Assembly: GCA_015698045.1 (NCBI GenBank)
Contig: BLAL01000242.1
Coordinates: 1,431,001-1,495,000, forward strand
From: Rhizophagus clarus
Taxonomy: Eukaryota; Glomeromycota; Glomeromycetes; Glomerales; Glomeraceae
Reading direction: 5' to 3'
DNA length: 64,000 bases
A program made the translations under genes and the position numbers. This document shows, one piece after another, positions 22,724 through 34,511 of the stretch (position 1 is the stretch's first letter; each line of letters begins with the position of its first letter). Under the pieces are notes generated by a model that saw only the letters and a list, made by a program, of their open reading frames with translations, had not been told where the DNA came from and ran no database searches.

Positions 22724-25700
22724 GATTTCAAATATTCTTTTTTTTCGATGTATATAGCTTTAAATTTATTTGTTTAGCTGTTAATTTGTTTAAAAAATTT
22801 TCTCTCTTCCTTCTCAAAGTGTTTATGTAATAAAATTTTATCATGCTATTATCAATGAAAGAGAATATTTTTGCCACGTTTTCTTTTTACATTGTGCTGT
22901 GTTAAAATTTACGAAGCCACTTTTAAATTAATAATGTGAAAATGCGAGATTTTGATTACAATAATTATCTCTAACCGCAATAGTCGATAAAAGTGCTGTA
23001 TTGTTAATAAGGGCGAAGTAAAGGAGGCGTACAAGAATATTTTGCCACGTTTCCGCATTGCGCCATGTTAAGATTAGAGTTTGTATGAGATGGGAAACAA
23101 CTTGAAATATAAGTCTAAGCTTAACGACGTTGTATATCAAAATGCGCCTACTACTTGAAAAAGCACCTGAAATATAAGCTCAAAATTAAATTTTAAATAA
23201 AGTAATAAGAATACGCAAACTTAAAATAAAACTATTAGTGTTACAAAAAATGTTTTTCATGATAATATCCCACATATTTACACGCTTACTCTGTGGTTTA
23301 TGAATAAGAATATGAAGTAATCAATCCACACAATTTAATAAAAAAATTTTATCATACGCTTCAGAATTCAGATCACATGTCTTTGATCACGTGCATTATA
23401 TGTATAAAAAATGCGATGAATCGGACTGGGACAAGACTGCTGATTTTATAAAATTGATGTCGTGAGCGGTGTCCGCTGGTCTGGGGCTATGAATCTATAG
23501 AATTTCGGTTATTTTTCTACTTAATTGTGGTTAATTTCTGTCAATTAGTTCGTGCGATAAATCGATCAAATCGACCCCAGAATTTTTATAACAAATTTCA
23601 CTTTATTCACAGCTGTTTTTTATTTTAAAAAGTTCCTAACACGTATAAATGTAACCATGGAGGCCAGCACATATCTAAGAAAAGAGAAATGATCGTAATG
23701 ATCAAAAGTTTGATAATTCTCTGATTCCGTGACACAACAGTCATGTAATACCGAACATATATATCCTCTCTGGACACTAAACAATTACTTTTTTTCATTG
23801 AGAGTTCTAATAGTTCTGATATATACTGAACATATGGGCTGATCTACAAAAATCAAGATTCCGGATAAATTTCATGTATTAAATATAGTTAGTACCATTT
23901 TTTGTGTAGTAGAATTATTCTTTATTTATTCACATTTAGTAGCGCCAATTTTAACGGATTTCCGGTAGGAAAAAATTTTTTTTCACTATTTCTTTTGTTA
24001 ATTCCGTCAACTATTTCAGTATATACTATTTTGTTTTCTGGTTTTTCCTTACTAATCATGCTTCATATTTATTTATTCATTTTATTCTTCTGCTTGTTTC
24101 CTTGTTTTATTCTATGCACTCTATGCGTTAGATGTTTATGTTTTTTCTGTTTTTTTTGTATTATGTTCGATTTTGTTTTTAACCAGTTACTACTATATTG
24201 ACCATTATAAGTTGGGTTTTTAGTGTTTGCGTCAACTTTTTATTTTTGATTTTGTTTGGGGTGTAGCTGTCCTTCATTTTTTTTTTCTACAACTCATTTG
24301 AATGTGAAATTTTTAATTTTAGGAGTAAGCATATAATTTTATCTTATTTTTCATCAAAGATTTTTATAAATATATAGAATTAAAAACATGCTTCTGCTGA
24401 TTTTCATTGCGGGTTATTAATTTTTGTATTTCAGTAATTTTTTTTTTTATTTTTCCTTCTTTTCAATTTTCAGTATTTTGGTTATTTTTTTTATTTTTTT
24501 TTAAAAGGAGGGCTACATTTGATATTGCTTTGCATTCGGTTAAGGGTAACATTATTAGACGAATATGATTATTATTTACATTATTTAAATGTTTTTACCA
24601 TTATAAAAAATTTTTTATGAACGAGCGAAAATATGTCCAAAACTCTGAAATATATATATATCGGACATCCTCGTTGCAATTTCTAGACATCTTTTTTTAT
24701 AATATTTGTTTTGAATTATCAAAGAAACTGGAAGCCAAAACTTGTTGAGACCTTACATCCTACAATGAATAGTGTAAGAGTCGTTTTAATCATAGCACTT
24801 TTTTTGTCATGTAAATTGAATGAATATAACCACTGATGAAAAAGAATATTTTCCACCATCATTTGTAACTGATCGGTTTAGAAAGTAAATTCTTGGTATT
24901 TTTTTGGAACTGGAACAACTTATTTGATGCGTTAAAATAATATTGTTGGCTGATTGTATTCTTTGTATTCTCTCTTCTAGAAACATATGCGCCGATTTGC
25001 GGAATTTGCCGATCATCAGTTGAGTGGCGCAGTATTAATAAAATTCGATCAAAAAAAGCGTTCCTACTAAAAGAAAATATTCAAAAAATATATAAAATAA
25101 CTCTCAAAAAATTCCTTCACAAAAATTTAGTACCTTATTAACATGAACCAATAAAATTATTCCTATAACTCTAAAATTCGGAATATTTAATGAGAAAAAA
25201 AATAAATTAAAGATAATTAATGAAAATATATATCAAATAAAATTTAACTCAACAACATATTTAATTACATGTTTAAATCCATTAAAATGAGGTTAATGAT
25301 GCTTGGAATTATTTATTAATAAGTTTTTTTTATTAAATATTATTCATTAACAAATAGTATTTTTTTCATAAACTATTTAAAAAAAAACTTCAAAAATAAA
25401 AAAAAGAATAGCTATATGCTGTATTTAAGGTAAAATAACTTTTACATTTTCTGCAAAAATTCTCAACTTACCTAACACAAAGGTTGATGGGGAAGGTTAT
25501 GGCGAAGGATAAAAAAAATTTTATCGTTATTTTGGTTGAGGTAATAATAGGTATAATTTTATACTAGTTAAATTAAAGTTTTGCTAAAAAGATTTTGCTT
25601 TTTCAAATAATATTTTATTTTATAACGAGGGAAACGAATGCGTATTAATCACGATTAGCGTAAAAAATTATAGCGTATTATATACTATTATAAAAAATTT

Positions 25701-25955
25701 GCTAGTTTATATATCTGCAGATAACTGCAGATCATGCTTGAATAATAAATTCATTAGGCTATCTTTTTTTAGCATAGTACCATTCTTATATGAATTGTTT
25801 GAAAAAAAAATCAGTAATGTAATGTCAAATCATGTAATACGTAATGTAACCGTGGTACATACCAAATTTGTCAATGTGTTCAACAATAATTAGTAAGTGG
25901 CGCTCAAATGTTTACTATTTCTTGACAATTATTACTTCTCACTCATTATTTTCAA
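22724..25955. other. intergenic, AT-rich with T-skewed block
   Basis: No gene recognised. From about 23860 to 24520 the plus strand is strongly T-rich, which keeps a 99-codon Phe/Leu/Cys-rich frame open (23902-24201). That frame lacks any conserved feature and I regard it as a skew artefact. Minus-strand frames in the same block are Lys-rich and equally uninformative. Confidence 0.4.
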
Positions 25956-27554
25956 ATGGCATATTTAATATTAGAATGTTTAGAGAAAATATTTTTAAAT
26001 CTTCATGATGATATTTCCATCGATAATTTTTATGCAAACACGTCAACTAAAGATTTGTATTCTTGTACGTTAGTATCAAGACATTGGTGTAGAGTATCAA
26101 CACCACTCTTATATGCTTATCCGTTTCATCATTTTCGTCATTTGGTGTATCCAACTTTTTATAATTATGACCTTCCATCACCTTATTTTAAGTTGATTCG
26201 TACATTATTAAGTTGTATTCCTAAATCTGAAATTGAACAGATTATCTCGTTAGATTCTTCCAATGAACAAATTTTATTGTCTAAGCTTTCAGGTCATCCC
26301 AATAAAGAATTTTTTTCATTTAATCCAATGTTCAATTATATTACTTTTATCCGGGGAATAATTTTTGATAAATTATTGTTTACTTATTCAGATAAAAAAA
26401 TCCAAAGGTGGTTATCCTCTTATTTTATTTCAAATAATGCAACAAAAGATCAGATTTCAAAAACATCATTCCCAATTACAAATCATCTTATAAAATACTT
26501 GTGTACACAATGTAATGGTAATTTAAAAAAATTAGAATTTCCATTTATAAGTGACGATGAATGTTTAAATAAGATCATTAAACGATTAACTTATAATGAA
26601 CAAAGTAGATTGGATGATTTAAGAGAATTATATTATATTAATTATTATAATTCTAGTAAAGTTGATCTTTATTTTGGTTTTTCAAATAGCGTTCATAACT
26701 TAAATTTACTTTACAATGAGGGAAACGATTCTGATGAGAAAGCAAATTCATTATCACATTTTATTTCTTTACAAAAAAAGTTACAACATATTATATTATC
26801 AGAGAATTGTCTCGGTTTTATTTTAGATAATTATATTGGTAAATATTATAATATTGTGTTCGAATCATTATCAACACAAAGTGAAAATTTACGAACATTA
26901 AAGTTGAGAAATATTCCTTTTAATGAAATAAATGAGAAGGCGTTGAAATCATTATGTTTACTTAAAAATATCAGTGAATTGGAATTATATTATTGTATAG
27001 GAATAAATGAAAGTTTAAATATATGGGCAAAGAATCTAACGAGACTTGAAGTTTTTGAACTTACGACACAAAATATTCGAGATGTTTCTGAGGGATTTTT
27101 GATTCAATTAATCCAATCATCTTCGAGTACTTTAAATAAATTAATTATAAATAATAAAAGACGGTATCGTCGATCATTCTTTCAACAAATTCCGCTTCTC
27201 TTGAATTCATTGATTCATTTGGACATTACAATAATTTATCTTGATGAATTAATTATTATATTTGAATCATGTAAACAATTGGTTTATCTTGGGATAATAT
27301 TATCAATAGATGATGAATTATGTGGAATAGAACTTTCAAATTTAGGTAAATTAATCCCTAAAAATTTACAAAAGATTAAATTTAAAAAGATGGATAATTT
27401 GGTATTTAATAGTGATCAAATGAAATGTTTCTTTGAAGAGTGTGTAAATAATGATAGTAAGTTAAAATATTTAGAAATTATTGGAAAATGTGAAATTGAT
27501 CAAGAATATTTTGATGTTGCTGATGAATTTGGTATACAAATAATTAATTATTAA
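25956..27554 (+). CDS. F-box protein with LRR-like repeats (F-box gene 3)
   Basis: Intronless, 532 aa. It starts MAYLILECLEKIFLNLHDD, then STKDLYSCTLVSRHWCRVST, an F-box over about residues 1-55. The LRR-like region carries the clade's landmarks in order: YFKLIRTLLSCIPKSEIEQI (near 85-105), FNYITFIRGIIFDKLL, SHFISLQKKLQHIILSEN, LLKNISELELYYC, WAKNLTRLEVFEL, and the C-terminal SKLKYLEIIGKC.. motif. The next gene (28154-29821) lies 600 bp away and is convergent. Upstream, GGCGCTCAAATG at about 25909-25920 only weakly resembles the motif found before other members. Probable substrate receptor of an SCF ligase. Confidence 0.85.
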   Translation: MAYLILECLEKIFLNLHDDISIDNFYANTSTKDLYSCTLVSRHWCRVSTPLLYAYPFHHFRHLVYPTFYNYDLPSPYFKLIRTLLSCIPKSEIEQIISLDSSNEQILLSKLSGHPNKEFFSFNPMFNYITFIRGIIFDKLLFTYSDKKIQRWLSSYFISNNATKDQISKTSFPITNHLIKYLCTQCNGNLKKLEFPFISDDECLNKIIKRLTYNEQSRLDDLRELYYINYYNSSKVDLYFGFSNSVHNLNLLYNEGNDSDEKANSLSHFISLQKKLQHIILSENCLGFILDNYIGKYYNIVFESLSTQSENLRTLKLRNIPFNEINEKALKSLCLLKNISELELYYCIGINESLNIWAKNLTRLEVFELTTQNIRDVSEGFLIQLIQSSSSTLNKLIINNKRRYRRSFFQQIPLLLNSLIHLDITIIYLDELIIIFESCKQLVYLGIILSIDDELCGIELSNLGKLIPKNLQKIKFKKMDNLVFNSDQMKCFFEECVNNDSKLKYLEIIGKCEIDQEYFDVADEFGIQIINY

Positions 27555-28153
27555 AATAAGAATTTATGATTCTTTTTTTTTTTTTGCGATTAAAGTTAAT
27601 TATATATAATTAGGACCTGGGGGCATTTAAAAAAAGAAATATTTATTTCAAGAACGTTTAGGGCGGGAGGGGCATGAGTTTAGATGTATTTTATTGAAGT
27701 TCATCATATTTATATAATAAAGTCTTGACTCGCTATGTTTATTACTTTGTGATATAGAATTCATTAGTAATGTGACATTAAAAATATCAGAGTGTTATCG
27801 CATACAAATAAACATATTCTTCCAAGGGAAGATCCTATGAAAAGAATTACCGTGAATAGGTTACGGTACGACACATGGACACGATTTCGTCAACTTTCTA
27901 TTTCACCGACTTCACCGACATGAAAAATTACCTAGCTCTTTTTTGTCAATTCGCCATTTTAACGACATGGATTCACCATTAAATCATCCGTAAAGAATCG
28001 TATAAATGAATCATATAAACGGATTTTTATTTTAATCATTTGATTACATCAAAATCTCCTTGATAAATACAAATAAAATAAACATGAATTTTTCAATAAA
28101 GTAAACAAAGATAAATTAATAAATTAGGTTTTGAATATGGCAACTAAATAATT
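27555..28153. other. convergent intergenic spacer with foldback relic
   Basis: Between the stop codons of two convergent F-box genes. At about 27878-27975 there are degenerate TTTCACCGAC / ATTTTAACGACATG words, probably a remnant of the TTTCACCGACAA-armed element family. Nothing else recognised. Confidence 0.4.
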
Positions 28154-29821
28154 TTATAATGAAACAGGAGTCGGTGGATGCGTTATTAATTGTATATTAA
28201 AGTCATTAGCAATATCAAAATATTCTTTTTTAATATCATAACATTTTCCAACAATTTCTAAATATTTTAATTTGCTATCATTATTTACACATTCTTTAAA
28301 GAAACATTCTAATTGTTTGTTATCAAATAACAAACAATCCATTTCTTTAAGTTGAATTTTTTGTAAATTTCTAGGAATTAATTTACCTAAATTCGTAAAT
28401 TCTAATCCCCACAACTCATCATCTGATAATATTATACTTAGATAAACTAATCGAGTACATGATTTAAATATAAGAATCAACTCATCTGGATAAATTTTAG
28501 AGAGATTTAAATGAATTAAAGAATTTAAGTGAAGTGGAATTTGTCGATGTATTGATTGACAATCCGACTTTTTATAATTTATAACTAATTTAGTTAGAGT
28601 ACTTGAAGATGATTGGATCAATTGAACTAAAAATCCTTTAGGAATATTTTGAATTTGATATTTTACGAGTTCAAAAACCTCAAGTCTAGTTAGATTCTTC
28701 GCCCATGTAACTAAATTATCATCCATTCTTAAACAATTATGTAACTTCAACACTCTAATATTTTTAAGTAAACATAAAGAGTTTAACGCTTTCTTAGTTA
28801 TTTTACCAAAAGAGGTATAATTAAATTCTAACGTCTGCAAACTTTCACTTTGTGTTGATAATGAATTTAACACAATATTAAAGTAATTATCAATATTACT
28901 AGTATAATTAAATAGTATATAATTAATTGAATCGCGTATATTTTCTGATATTATAATATGTTGCAGCTTTCTTTGTGAGGAAATAAATTGAGATAAAGAA
29001 TTAGCTTCTTCAATTGAATTGATTTTTTCATTATAAAGCAAATTTAAATTACAAACGTTATTTGAAAGAGTTAAGTAAAGATCTTTTCCCCTTACGTTTC
29101 CACAGTAATCTTTAGTATAATATAATTGTTTCAAATCCATTAATTTATTATTCCCGTTGCTGTTTTTACTAGATAACAACTCAATCGTATCATTAAAAAA
29201 TTCATTGTCTTGTACGGAAAATGGGATTTCTAACGCTATTAAATAGTTACAATGTTTACATAAGTACTTTATAAAATATTTCATAATGTGAACGGAAATT
29301 TTTGAAGATTGAGTTTTTGTTATATCATTATTTGAAATAAACGGAGGAAACCATATTTTTCGATAACTATTTAATTTATCTGAATCACATAATAATTTAT
29401 CAAAAATTAAACTACGGATAAAAGTAATATAATTAAACATTGGATTAGGTGAAGAATATTCTTCATCAAAATGAAAGAATTCAGATAACAAATGTTGTTC
29501 ATCGGGAGAAATTGTTAAGTTAATTTGTTTAATCTCAGATTTAGGAATACAACTTAATAATGTACGAATTAATTTAAAATAAGATACTATTAAATTTGGG
29601 ATATTATAATAAGATCTTGAATAAGTTAAATGACGGAAATGATTAAACGGATAAGCGTACAAGACTGATGTTGATATTCTACACCAATGTCTTGATACTA
29701 GCGTACAAGAATATAAATCTCTGGTTGATGTGTTGGCATGACGATTGGCATCAGGAGGAGTTTCGCCAAGAAGATTTAAGAAAATCTTTTCTAAGCATTC
29801 TAAAAGTAAAAATGATGCCAT
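28154..29821 (-). CDS. F-box protein with LRR-like repeats (F-box gene 4)
   Basis: Intronless, 555 aa, beginning MASFLLLECLEKIFLNLLGE. The F-box continues through STRDLYSCTLVSRHWCRIST. The LRR-like body is collinear with F-box genes 1, 7 and 8, including NSLSQFISSQRKLQHIIISE, LLKNIRVLKLHNC and LKYLEIVGKCYDI near the end, plus a short extra C-terminal tail (THPPTPVSL) not seen in the others. It is divergently arranged with F-box gene 5, sharing a 1.5-kb intergenic region. The ATG follows a T14-A20 tract and five TAAAA repeats (gene orientation), and the shared upstream motif lies 102 bp before the ATG. Substrate unknown. Confidence 0.87.
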   Translation of the reverse strand: MASFLLLECLEKIFLNLLGETPPDANRHANTSTRDLYSCTLVSRHWCRISTSVLYAYPFNHFRHLTYSRSYYNIPNLIVSYFKLIRTLLSCIPKSEIKQINLTISPDEQHLLSEFFHFDEEYSSPNPMFNYITFIRSLIFDKLLCDSDKLNSYRKIWFPPFISNNDITKTQSSKISVHIMKYFIKYLCKHCNYLIALEIPFSVQDNEFFNDTIELLSSKNSNGNNKLMDLKQLYYTKDYCGNVRGKDLYLTLSNNVCNLNLLYNEKINSIEEANSLSQFISSQRKLQHIIISENIRDSINYILFNYTSNIDNYFNIVLNSLSTQSESLQTLEFNYTSFGKITKKALNSLCLLKNIRVLKLHNCLRMDDNLVTWAKNLTRLEVFELVKYQIQNIPKGFLVQLIQSSSSTLTKLVINYKKSDCQSIHRQIPLHLNSLIHLNLSKIYPDELILIFKSCTRLVYLSIILSDDELWGLEFTNLGKLIPRNLQKIQLKEMDCLLFDNKQLECFFKECVNNDSKLKYLEIVGKCYDIKKEYFDIANDFNIQLITHPPTPVSL

Positions 29822-29826
29822 GATTA

Positions 29827-29850
29827 TTTTATTTTATTTTATTTTATTTT

Positions 29851-29885
<35 letters not shown>
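29827..29885. repeat. TTTTA microsatellite plus T20-A14 switch
   Basis: Five TTTTA units (29827-29851) lead into T20 then A14, directly upstream of the minus-strand F-box ATG at 29821. In gene orientation the order is T-run, A-run, AAAAT repeats, ATG, which echoes the tract before the F-box gene at 10248. Confidence 0.7.
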
Positions 29886-29923
29886 GGTGGCATGTATCTA
29901 TCACTTACTATTTTCGTTAAGAT

Positions 29924-29940
29924 GTAGATCATTGGGCGTA
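29924..29940 (-). promoter_or_regulatory. shared F-box upstream motif, copy 2
   Basis: In gene orientation the sequence is TACGCCCAATGATCTAC, ending 102 bp before the ATG at 29821. Identity extends leftward by AA relative to copy 1. Confidence 0.5.
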
Positions 29941-31147
29941 TTTTACGTCAATAAAACTAAATTTGAATCTATTGTTAATTGTCTTAAGACCAGTTGCATT
30001 GCACATCCTGCGTTGTAAAATCTATGTTGCGTAGCTGCGTCGCAGTGTTTCTGCGTATCTGCATCCCTGCGTTCTACCTTTTCATTAGACTAACGTTAAA
30101 TGAACTTTATTTCTTAATTTAATTTTGTCCTTGTTTGAATTAATATTTGTAAATTACAAAAAAATCATCTCGTGAAAACAAACTTAAAAGACACGACGAC
30201 ACTTATTATTGGCACTTTTATAGAGAATAACATATAACAAACTCAAGATTAATTTTCTTTCAACAATTTCGAATAAAAAAATTTCTTTTATATTTTATAA
30301 TATTTGTATTTAATATTCATTTTTTTTTTTTTTTTTTTTTTTTTTTGTAAATTTGATACAATTACTAAAAAAGAAAATAAGAAAATAAACAAATTAATTT
30401 TCCAAGAAAATACTTTATTACGCACAGGAGGAATTCTTTCTGTCTTGAAATAGTAAGTATTTAGCACGATTTCTTATGCAACGTCATATGATTCTGATAA
30501 ACTATTGATGCGCTGTATAGTAAGTAAAAAGACTCACTTCTTGTAACATAATCAGTTTTTAGGTATTTCAATGAATTACAATCAACTATGAAATGTCGCA
30601 TGGGCGTAGTACGTCAGATATTGTGTATCTTATTGCATAATATAATTACGTAATGCATCGTCACTAAAAATAGTATGATCTTACTTACGTAATTTTATAA
30701 TACAAAAAAAATAAATAAGTTGTAAAAGGAAATCATACGTTTTTATTTTTTTTTTTACGTGAGCGCCTTAATAGGTTATGCATTAAATTGGAATTTCTGA
30801 ATCAATGACCGTGACTTGAACGTGTAATTAAGTCATAAATCATTACAATGAGATTGAAAGGGAACGTAACATTAAATATTCAAAAACGTGGGCCAATAAA
30901 TTAATTACAATATATTTAAAAGTAAGTGATTAACATTTACAGTTCAAATTCAGGAAATTTATGATTGAAATTTGAAACAATTAAACGCTTATATACTCTT
31001 GTGAATAATTGATTAAGTATCTAAAAATATTATATATTGTATGACCACCCGGAGTTTATTAACCTGGAATTTAATGGAATTGTACTACAATATGTATAAA
31101 TAGAAACATTTTCTTGAAAGATGTTGCACGATCCGATTAAAAATAGT

Positions 31148-31167
31148 AGAACGCCAAATGATCGACA
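31148..31167 (+). promoter_or_regulatory. shared F-box upstream motif, copy 3
   Basis: AGAACGCCAAATGATCGACA, 149 bp before the ATG at 31317. The identical 20-mer, in the same orientation relative to the gene, precedes the F-box gene starting at 50738. Confidence 0.55.
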
Positions 31168-31279
31168 ACCGAATTACTTGACCAAAAATAGCATAATTTG
31201 TCCACCCTCGGAATTTTTTTTTTTATATTTAATGGTCAAAATTAAAATTCACGCTAATCGATTTTTATTTTTTTCACAC

Positions 31280-31313
<34 letters not shown>

Positions 31314-31316
31314 CCT

Positions 31317-32903
31317 ATGGCATCATTTTTACTTTCAGAATGTCTCGAAAAGATTTTTTTAAATCTTCTTGAATATCCTTCAGTTAATATTCGAATTTAT
31401 ACTTCAACCAAAGATTTATATTCTTGTACGCTAGTATCAAGGTATTGGTGTAGAATTTCAACACCATTCTTATATGAATATCCGTTTCACCATTTTCGAC
31501 ATTTATCATATCCTAATATAACATATTTTAAATTGATTCGTACATTATTAAGTTGTATTCCTAAAACTGAAATTGAACAAATTGTTTTTTCAAATTATTC
31601 AATTATACAAAAATTATGTTATAAACCAAAACCTTTAGATATAACAACAACTTTTAATTATACAACTTTTATTCGTGGATTAATTTTCAGTGAAAATTTA
31701 TCTGAACCATTATTATTTTTTTATCGTAAAATATGGTTACCACCTTATATTCCTGATAGTAGTAATATGAAGAATGATCAATTCTCAAAAATATCAATTC
31801 CAATTATGAATTATCTTGTAGATTTCTTATGTAGACATTGTAACAATTTAAGAACTCTTGAATTTCCATTTAGAGTACAAAATAATGAACATTTTAACAA
31901 AATAATTGAATTGTTAACAAATAAAGATTGTAATGGGATAAGCAAATTAAATGATCTAAAAGAATTATTTTATATTAATAGAAGTAATGAGATTACATTA
32001 TCAACAAAAGATTTTTATTCAACTCTTTCATGTAATATTAGTAAGCTGGATTTACTTTACAATGAAGGAATTAATTCTCCTGAAAAAGCAACCTCGTTAT
32101 CTCAATTTATTTCTTTACAAAAAAATTTACATCATCTCATATTAGCTGAATATAGATATGGTTCAATGCTTTATAATATTGATCATTATAATGTCATATT
32201 TAATTCTTTAACAACACAAATTGAAAGTTTGAGAGCGTTGGAATTTAAATATTTGTCATTTTCTGGGATTGATGAAACAGCATTAAATTCATTATGTTCA
32301 CTTAAAAATATTGAAGAATTAAAATTATATAATTGTAGAAAGATAGATGATAATTTAAATGCTTGGGCGAAATGTTTGTCAAGGATTGAAGTTTTTGAAT
32401 TTATAGCAAATTATTATTCTTCTATTTCAGAAGATTTCTTGGATCAAATAATTAAATCATCTTCAACAACTTTAACTAGACTCGTTATAAAATTTCAAAG
32501 GGGAGATAATGAACAAACAATATTTCAACAAATTCCACTTTATTTAAATTCATTAACTTATTTGGTCCTTCCTAAAATTTATCCACATGAGTTAATTTCT
32601 ATATTTAAATCATGTATAAAATTAGTTTATATTAGTGCATCATTATGTGATATATCATGGGAGGAAAATTTCGAATGTTTAGGTCAATTGATTCCTAAAG
32701 ATTTACAAAGAATTGATTTTAATGATGTTGACAGAGAGATGTTCACTAGTAACGCATTAAGATTACTCTTTAAAGGTTGCAAAATTAATGGTGGGAAGTT
32801 AAAGTGTTTAAGAGTAAAAGGAAAGTTCATTTTGAGTCAAGATTATTTTGATATCGCTAATGAGTTTAATATAAAATTAATTAACAAAAGAAAATTATAT
32901 TAA
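31317..32903 (+). CDS. F-box protein with LRR-like repeats (F-box gene 5)
   Basis: Intronless, 528 aa, beginning MASFLLSECLEKIFLNLLEY, with the F-box completed by STKDLYSCTLVSRYWCRIST. It is one of the shorter members; the region between the F-box and the first leucine repeats is reduced. Collinear landmarks include YFKLIRTLLSCIPKTEIEQI, QFISLQKNLHHLILAEY, LKNIEELKLYNC, WAKCLSRIEVFEF and a C-terminal KLKCLRVKGKF. The ATG lies 9 bp after an A28 tract. Gene 4 is divergent on its left. Probable SCF substrate receptor. Confidence 0.86.
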   Translation: MASFLLSECLEKIFLNLLEYPSVNIRIYTSTKDLYSCTLVSRYWCRISTPFLYEYPFHHFRHLSYPNITYFKLIRTLLSCIPKTEIEQIVFSNYSIIQKLCYKPKPLDITTTFNYTTFIRGLIFSENLSEPLLFFYRKIWLPPYIPDSSNMKNDQFSKISIPIMNYLVDFLCRHCNNLRTLEFPFRVQNNEHFNKIIELLTNKDCNGISKLNDLKELFYINRSNEITLSTKDFYSTLSCNISKLDLLYNEGINSPEKATSLSQFISLQKNLHHLILAEYRYGSMLYNIDHYNVIFNSLTTQIESLRALEFKYLSFSGIDETALNSLCSLKNIEELKLYNCRKIDDNLNAWAKCLSRIEVFEFIANYYSSISEDFLDQIIKSSSTTLTRLVIKFQRGDNEQTIFQQIPLYLNSLTYLVLPKIYPHELISIFKSCIKLVYISASLCDISWEENFECLGQLIPKDLQRIDFNDVDREMFTSNALRLLFKGCKINGGKLKCLRVKGKFILSQDYFDIANEFNIKLINKRKLY

Positions 32904-33083
32904 AATTACTAAGTTAGTGCAGTACAATTTTTAATTAGTAAATTAGTTATACCATTTATTTTGAAAACAAATGTATAAAGTATTTTAATAAACATAATAA
33001 TTGTAATCCTTTTAAGCTAAGACATAAAAATCCTTCAGTTTTCGGTTTTTTATTTGTTAAAATCAATTGTATCAGAAAAATAT

Positions 33084-33546
33084 TATTGGAATGAAGCATG
33101 GAATTCGTTGTGAGTGAAAAATTATAATATTATATAAAATGTTGCTAATTTATTTTTACACTTTTAAAACAGATAAACCTGAGACAATTGCAGGTGTATA
33201 TTTATAACAACGAAAAAGGTACCCGCATAATGTGTAACAATACCCTACCTTCGTTAAACGGGTGGATAAGTGCATGAGCCAATTATCCAAATCCTTTCAA
33301 CACTGAGGTGTGATTGGAATGAAAGCATGGAATGAAGCATAGAGTTCGTTGTGAGCGAAAAATATAAAAATCTTGCTAATTTTATTTTTACACTTTAAAA
33401 AAAAAGACAGATAGTTGCAGGTGTATATTTACAAATAATAATAATTACGGAAAAGGTAACTTCATAATGTGTAGCAATACTTTATCTTCGTTAAATGGGT
33501 GGATAAGTGCATGAGCCAATTATCCAGTCGTTTCAACACTAAGATG
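33084..33546 (+). repeat. tandem duplication, two ~230-bp units
   Basis: Unit 1 (33084-33310) and unit 2 (about 33311-33546) share GGAATGAAGCAT, GTTCGTTGTGAG.GAAAAAT, TTGCAGGTGTATATTTA, ATAATGTGTA.CAATAC, then GGGTGGATAAGTGCATGAGC and CAATTATCCA in the same order. A shorter piece of the unit's end (GAGCAACTATCCGAATCC) recurs near 33702. The duplication lies just downstream of F-box gene 5. Non-coding in all frames. Confidence 0.75.
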
Positions 33547-34386
33547 TTTTGCATTTAACCTAATTTGATTCATTATTGGAATCAGTACAATTAACTCAAA
33601 TCAGGAAATCAAACCAAATTATTCGTTGAAATGGAATATTCTTAATAAATATGTTCTAAATATTAATGAATTTTAAATTACGTGTAAACTTCTAACCCTA
33701 GTGAGCAACTATCCGAATCCTTTTAACACCGGCCACCTACTAATACTAGACTATTATACATCTGATCTTGAGAAGTTGCTGTCTTTATTCTTTAAAAAAA
33801 TGATTCGGTTTGCAATGCTGCTCAACTGAACAGTTTTAAGAAATCTATTAATAGTTAAAAATTGTATGCAGGACTTAGGTATAAATTGGTTATTTCATCA
33901 TAGATCAGTCTCGATCTCATGCCGTGATGATACGGTCCCCGTGGAATAACTCGTCTAATATACGTGGCGTCGGAACTTAAAAAAAAAAAGAATTTACAAC
34001 AATAATTAATAATCAAATATGTTGCTTAAATCTACCTTTTGAATTCCTACGTCACGTATAGTGTAGCGTCAAACATTAATCGGACTGTTCACTAGAATCT
34101 GTTCACGTAACCAAAGCATATGCGTTTATGAACCCAAAGAGAAACTTAAAAAGCTTCCTCTAAAGAATAATATAATGAGTAAAGAAGTATTTAGTTGGAA
34201 TTTTACTATAAGAAAAAAAAAATTCTGTCGGAATTTGTTCGTGTCCCGATTTTCAGAGTATATCGCGAATGTAATACTTTTACTTACATTTTCAAGCATA
34301 TACACTTAATGTTACCTTAGTCCTTCTCACGAAATTACTACAATCATATTAAGTAAATATGAGATGATCTATCTATTATATTATAC

Positions 34387-34503
34387 CGTAGTGACTTTGG
34401 AAACACTTTTGGAAGAGCTGGAATCATAATTTATAATAAATTTATTTGGACCGGAAGCTTTTAATAAGATTTTATACTATTGGAAGCACAAAGAACATCA
34501 CTG
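34387..34503. mobile_element. hAT-like MITE, copy 2 (eroded)
   Basis: The right end TTGGAAGCACAAAGAACATC followed by ACTG corresponds to the inverted left end of the copy at 12722, with TTGGAAG words throughout. The left terminus TAGTGACTTTGGAAACAC is a degenerate CAGTG end. Flanks TATTATAC (34379-34386) and TATTATAG (34504-34511) are a probable 8-bp duplication, leaving two extra bases on the same end as in copy 1. Confidence 0.55.
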
Positions 34504-34511
34504 TATTATAG

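Larger units (their letters stand above)
29886..31316. promoter_or_regulatory. bidirectional promoter region of two F-box genes
   Basis: This 1.4-kb spacer separates divergent F-box genes 4 and 5. It contains one copy of the shared motif for each gene (29924-29940 and 31148-31167), a small TGCGT-rich cluster (about 29998-30075), a T24 tract (30321-30345) and an A28 tract (31280-31307) just before the plus-strand ATG. No gene is seen within it. Confidence 0.5.

Noticed and set aside
23902..24201. 99-codon Phe/Leu/Cys-rich frame resembling a membrane protein
   Set aside because: It sits in a T-skewed block where hydrophobic codons are expected. No conserved residues, start context or paralogue were seen.
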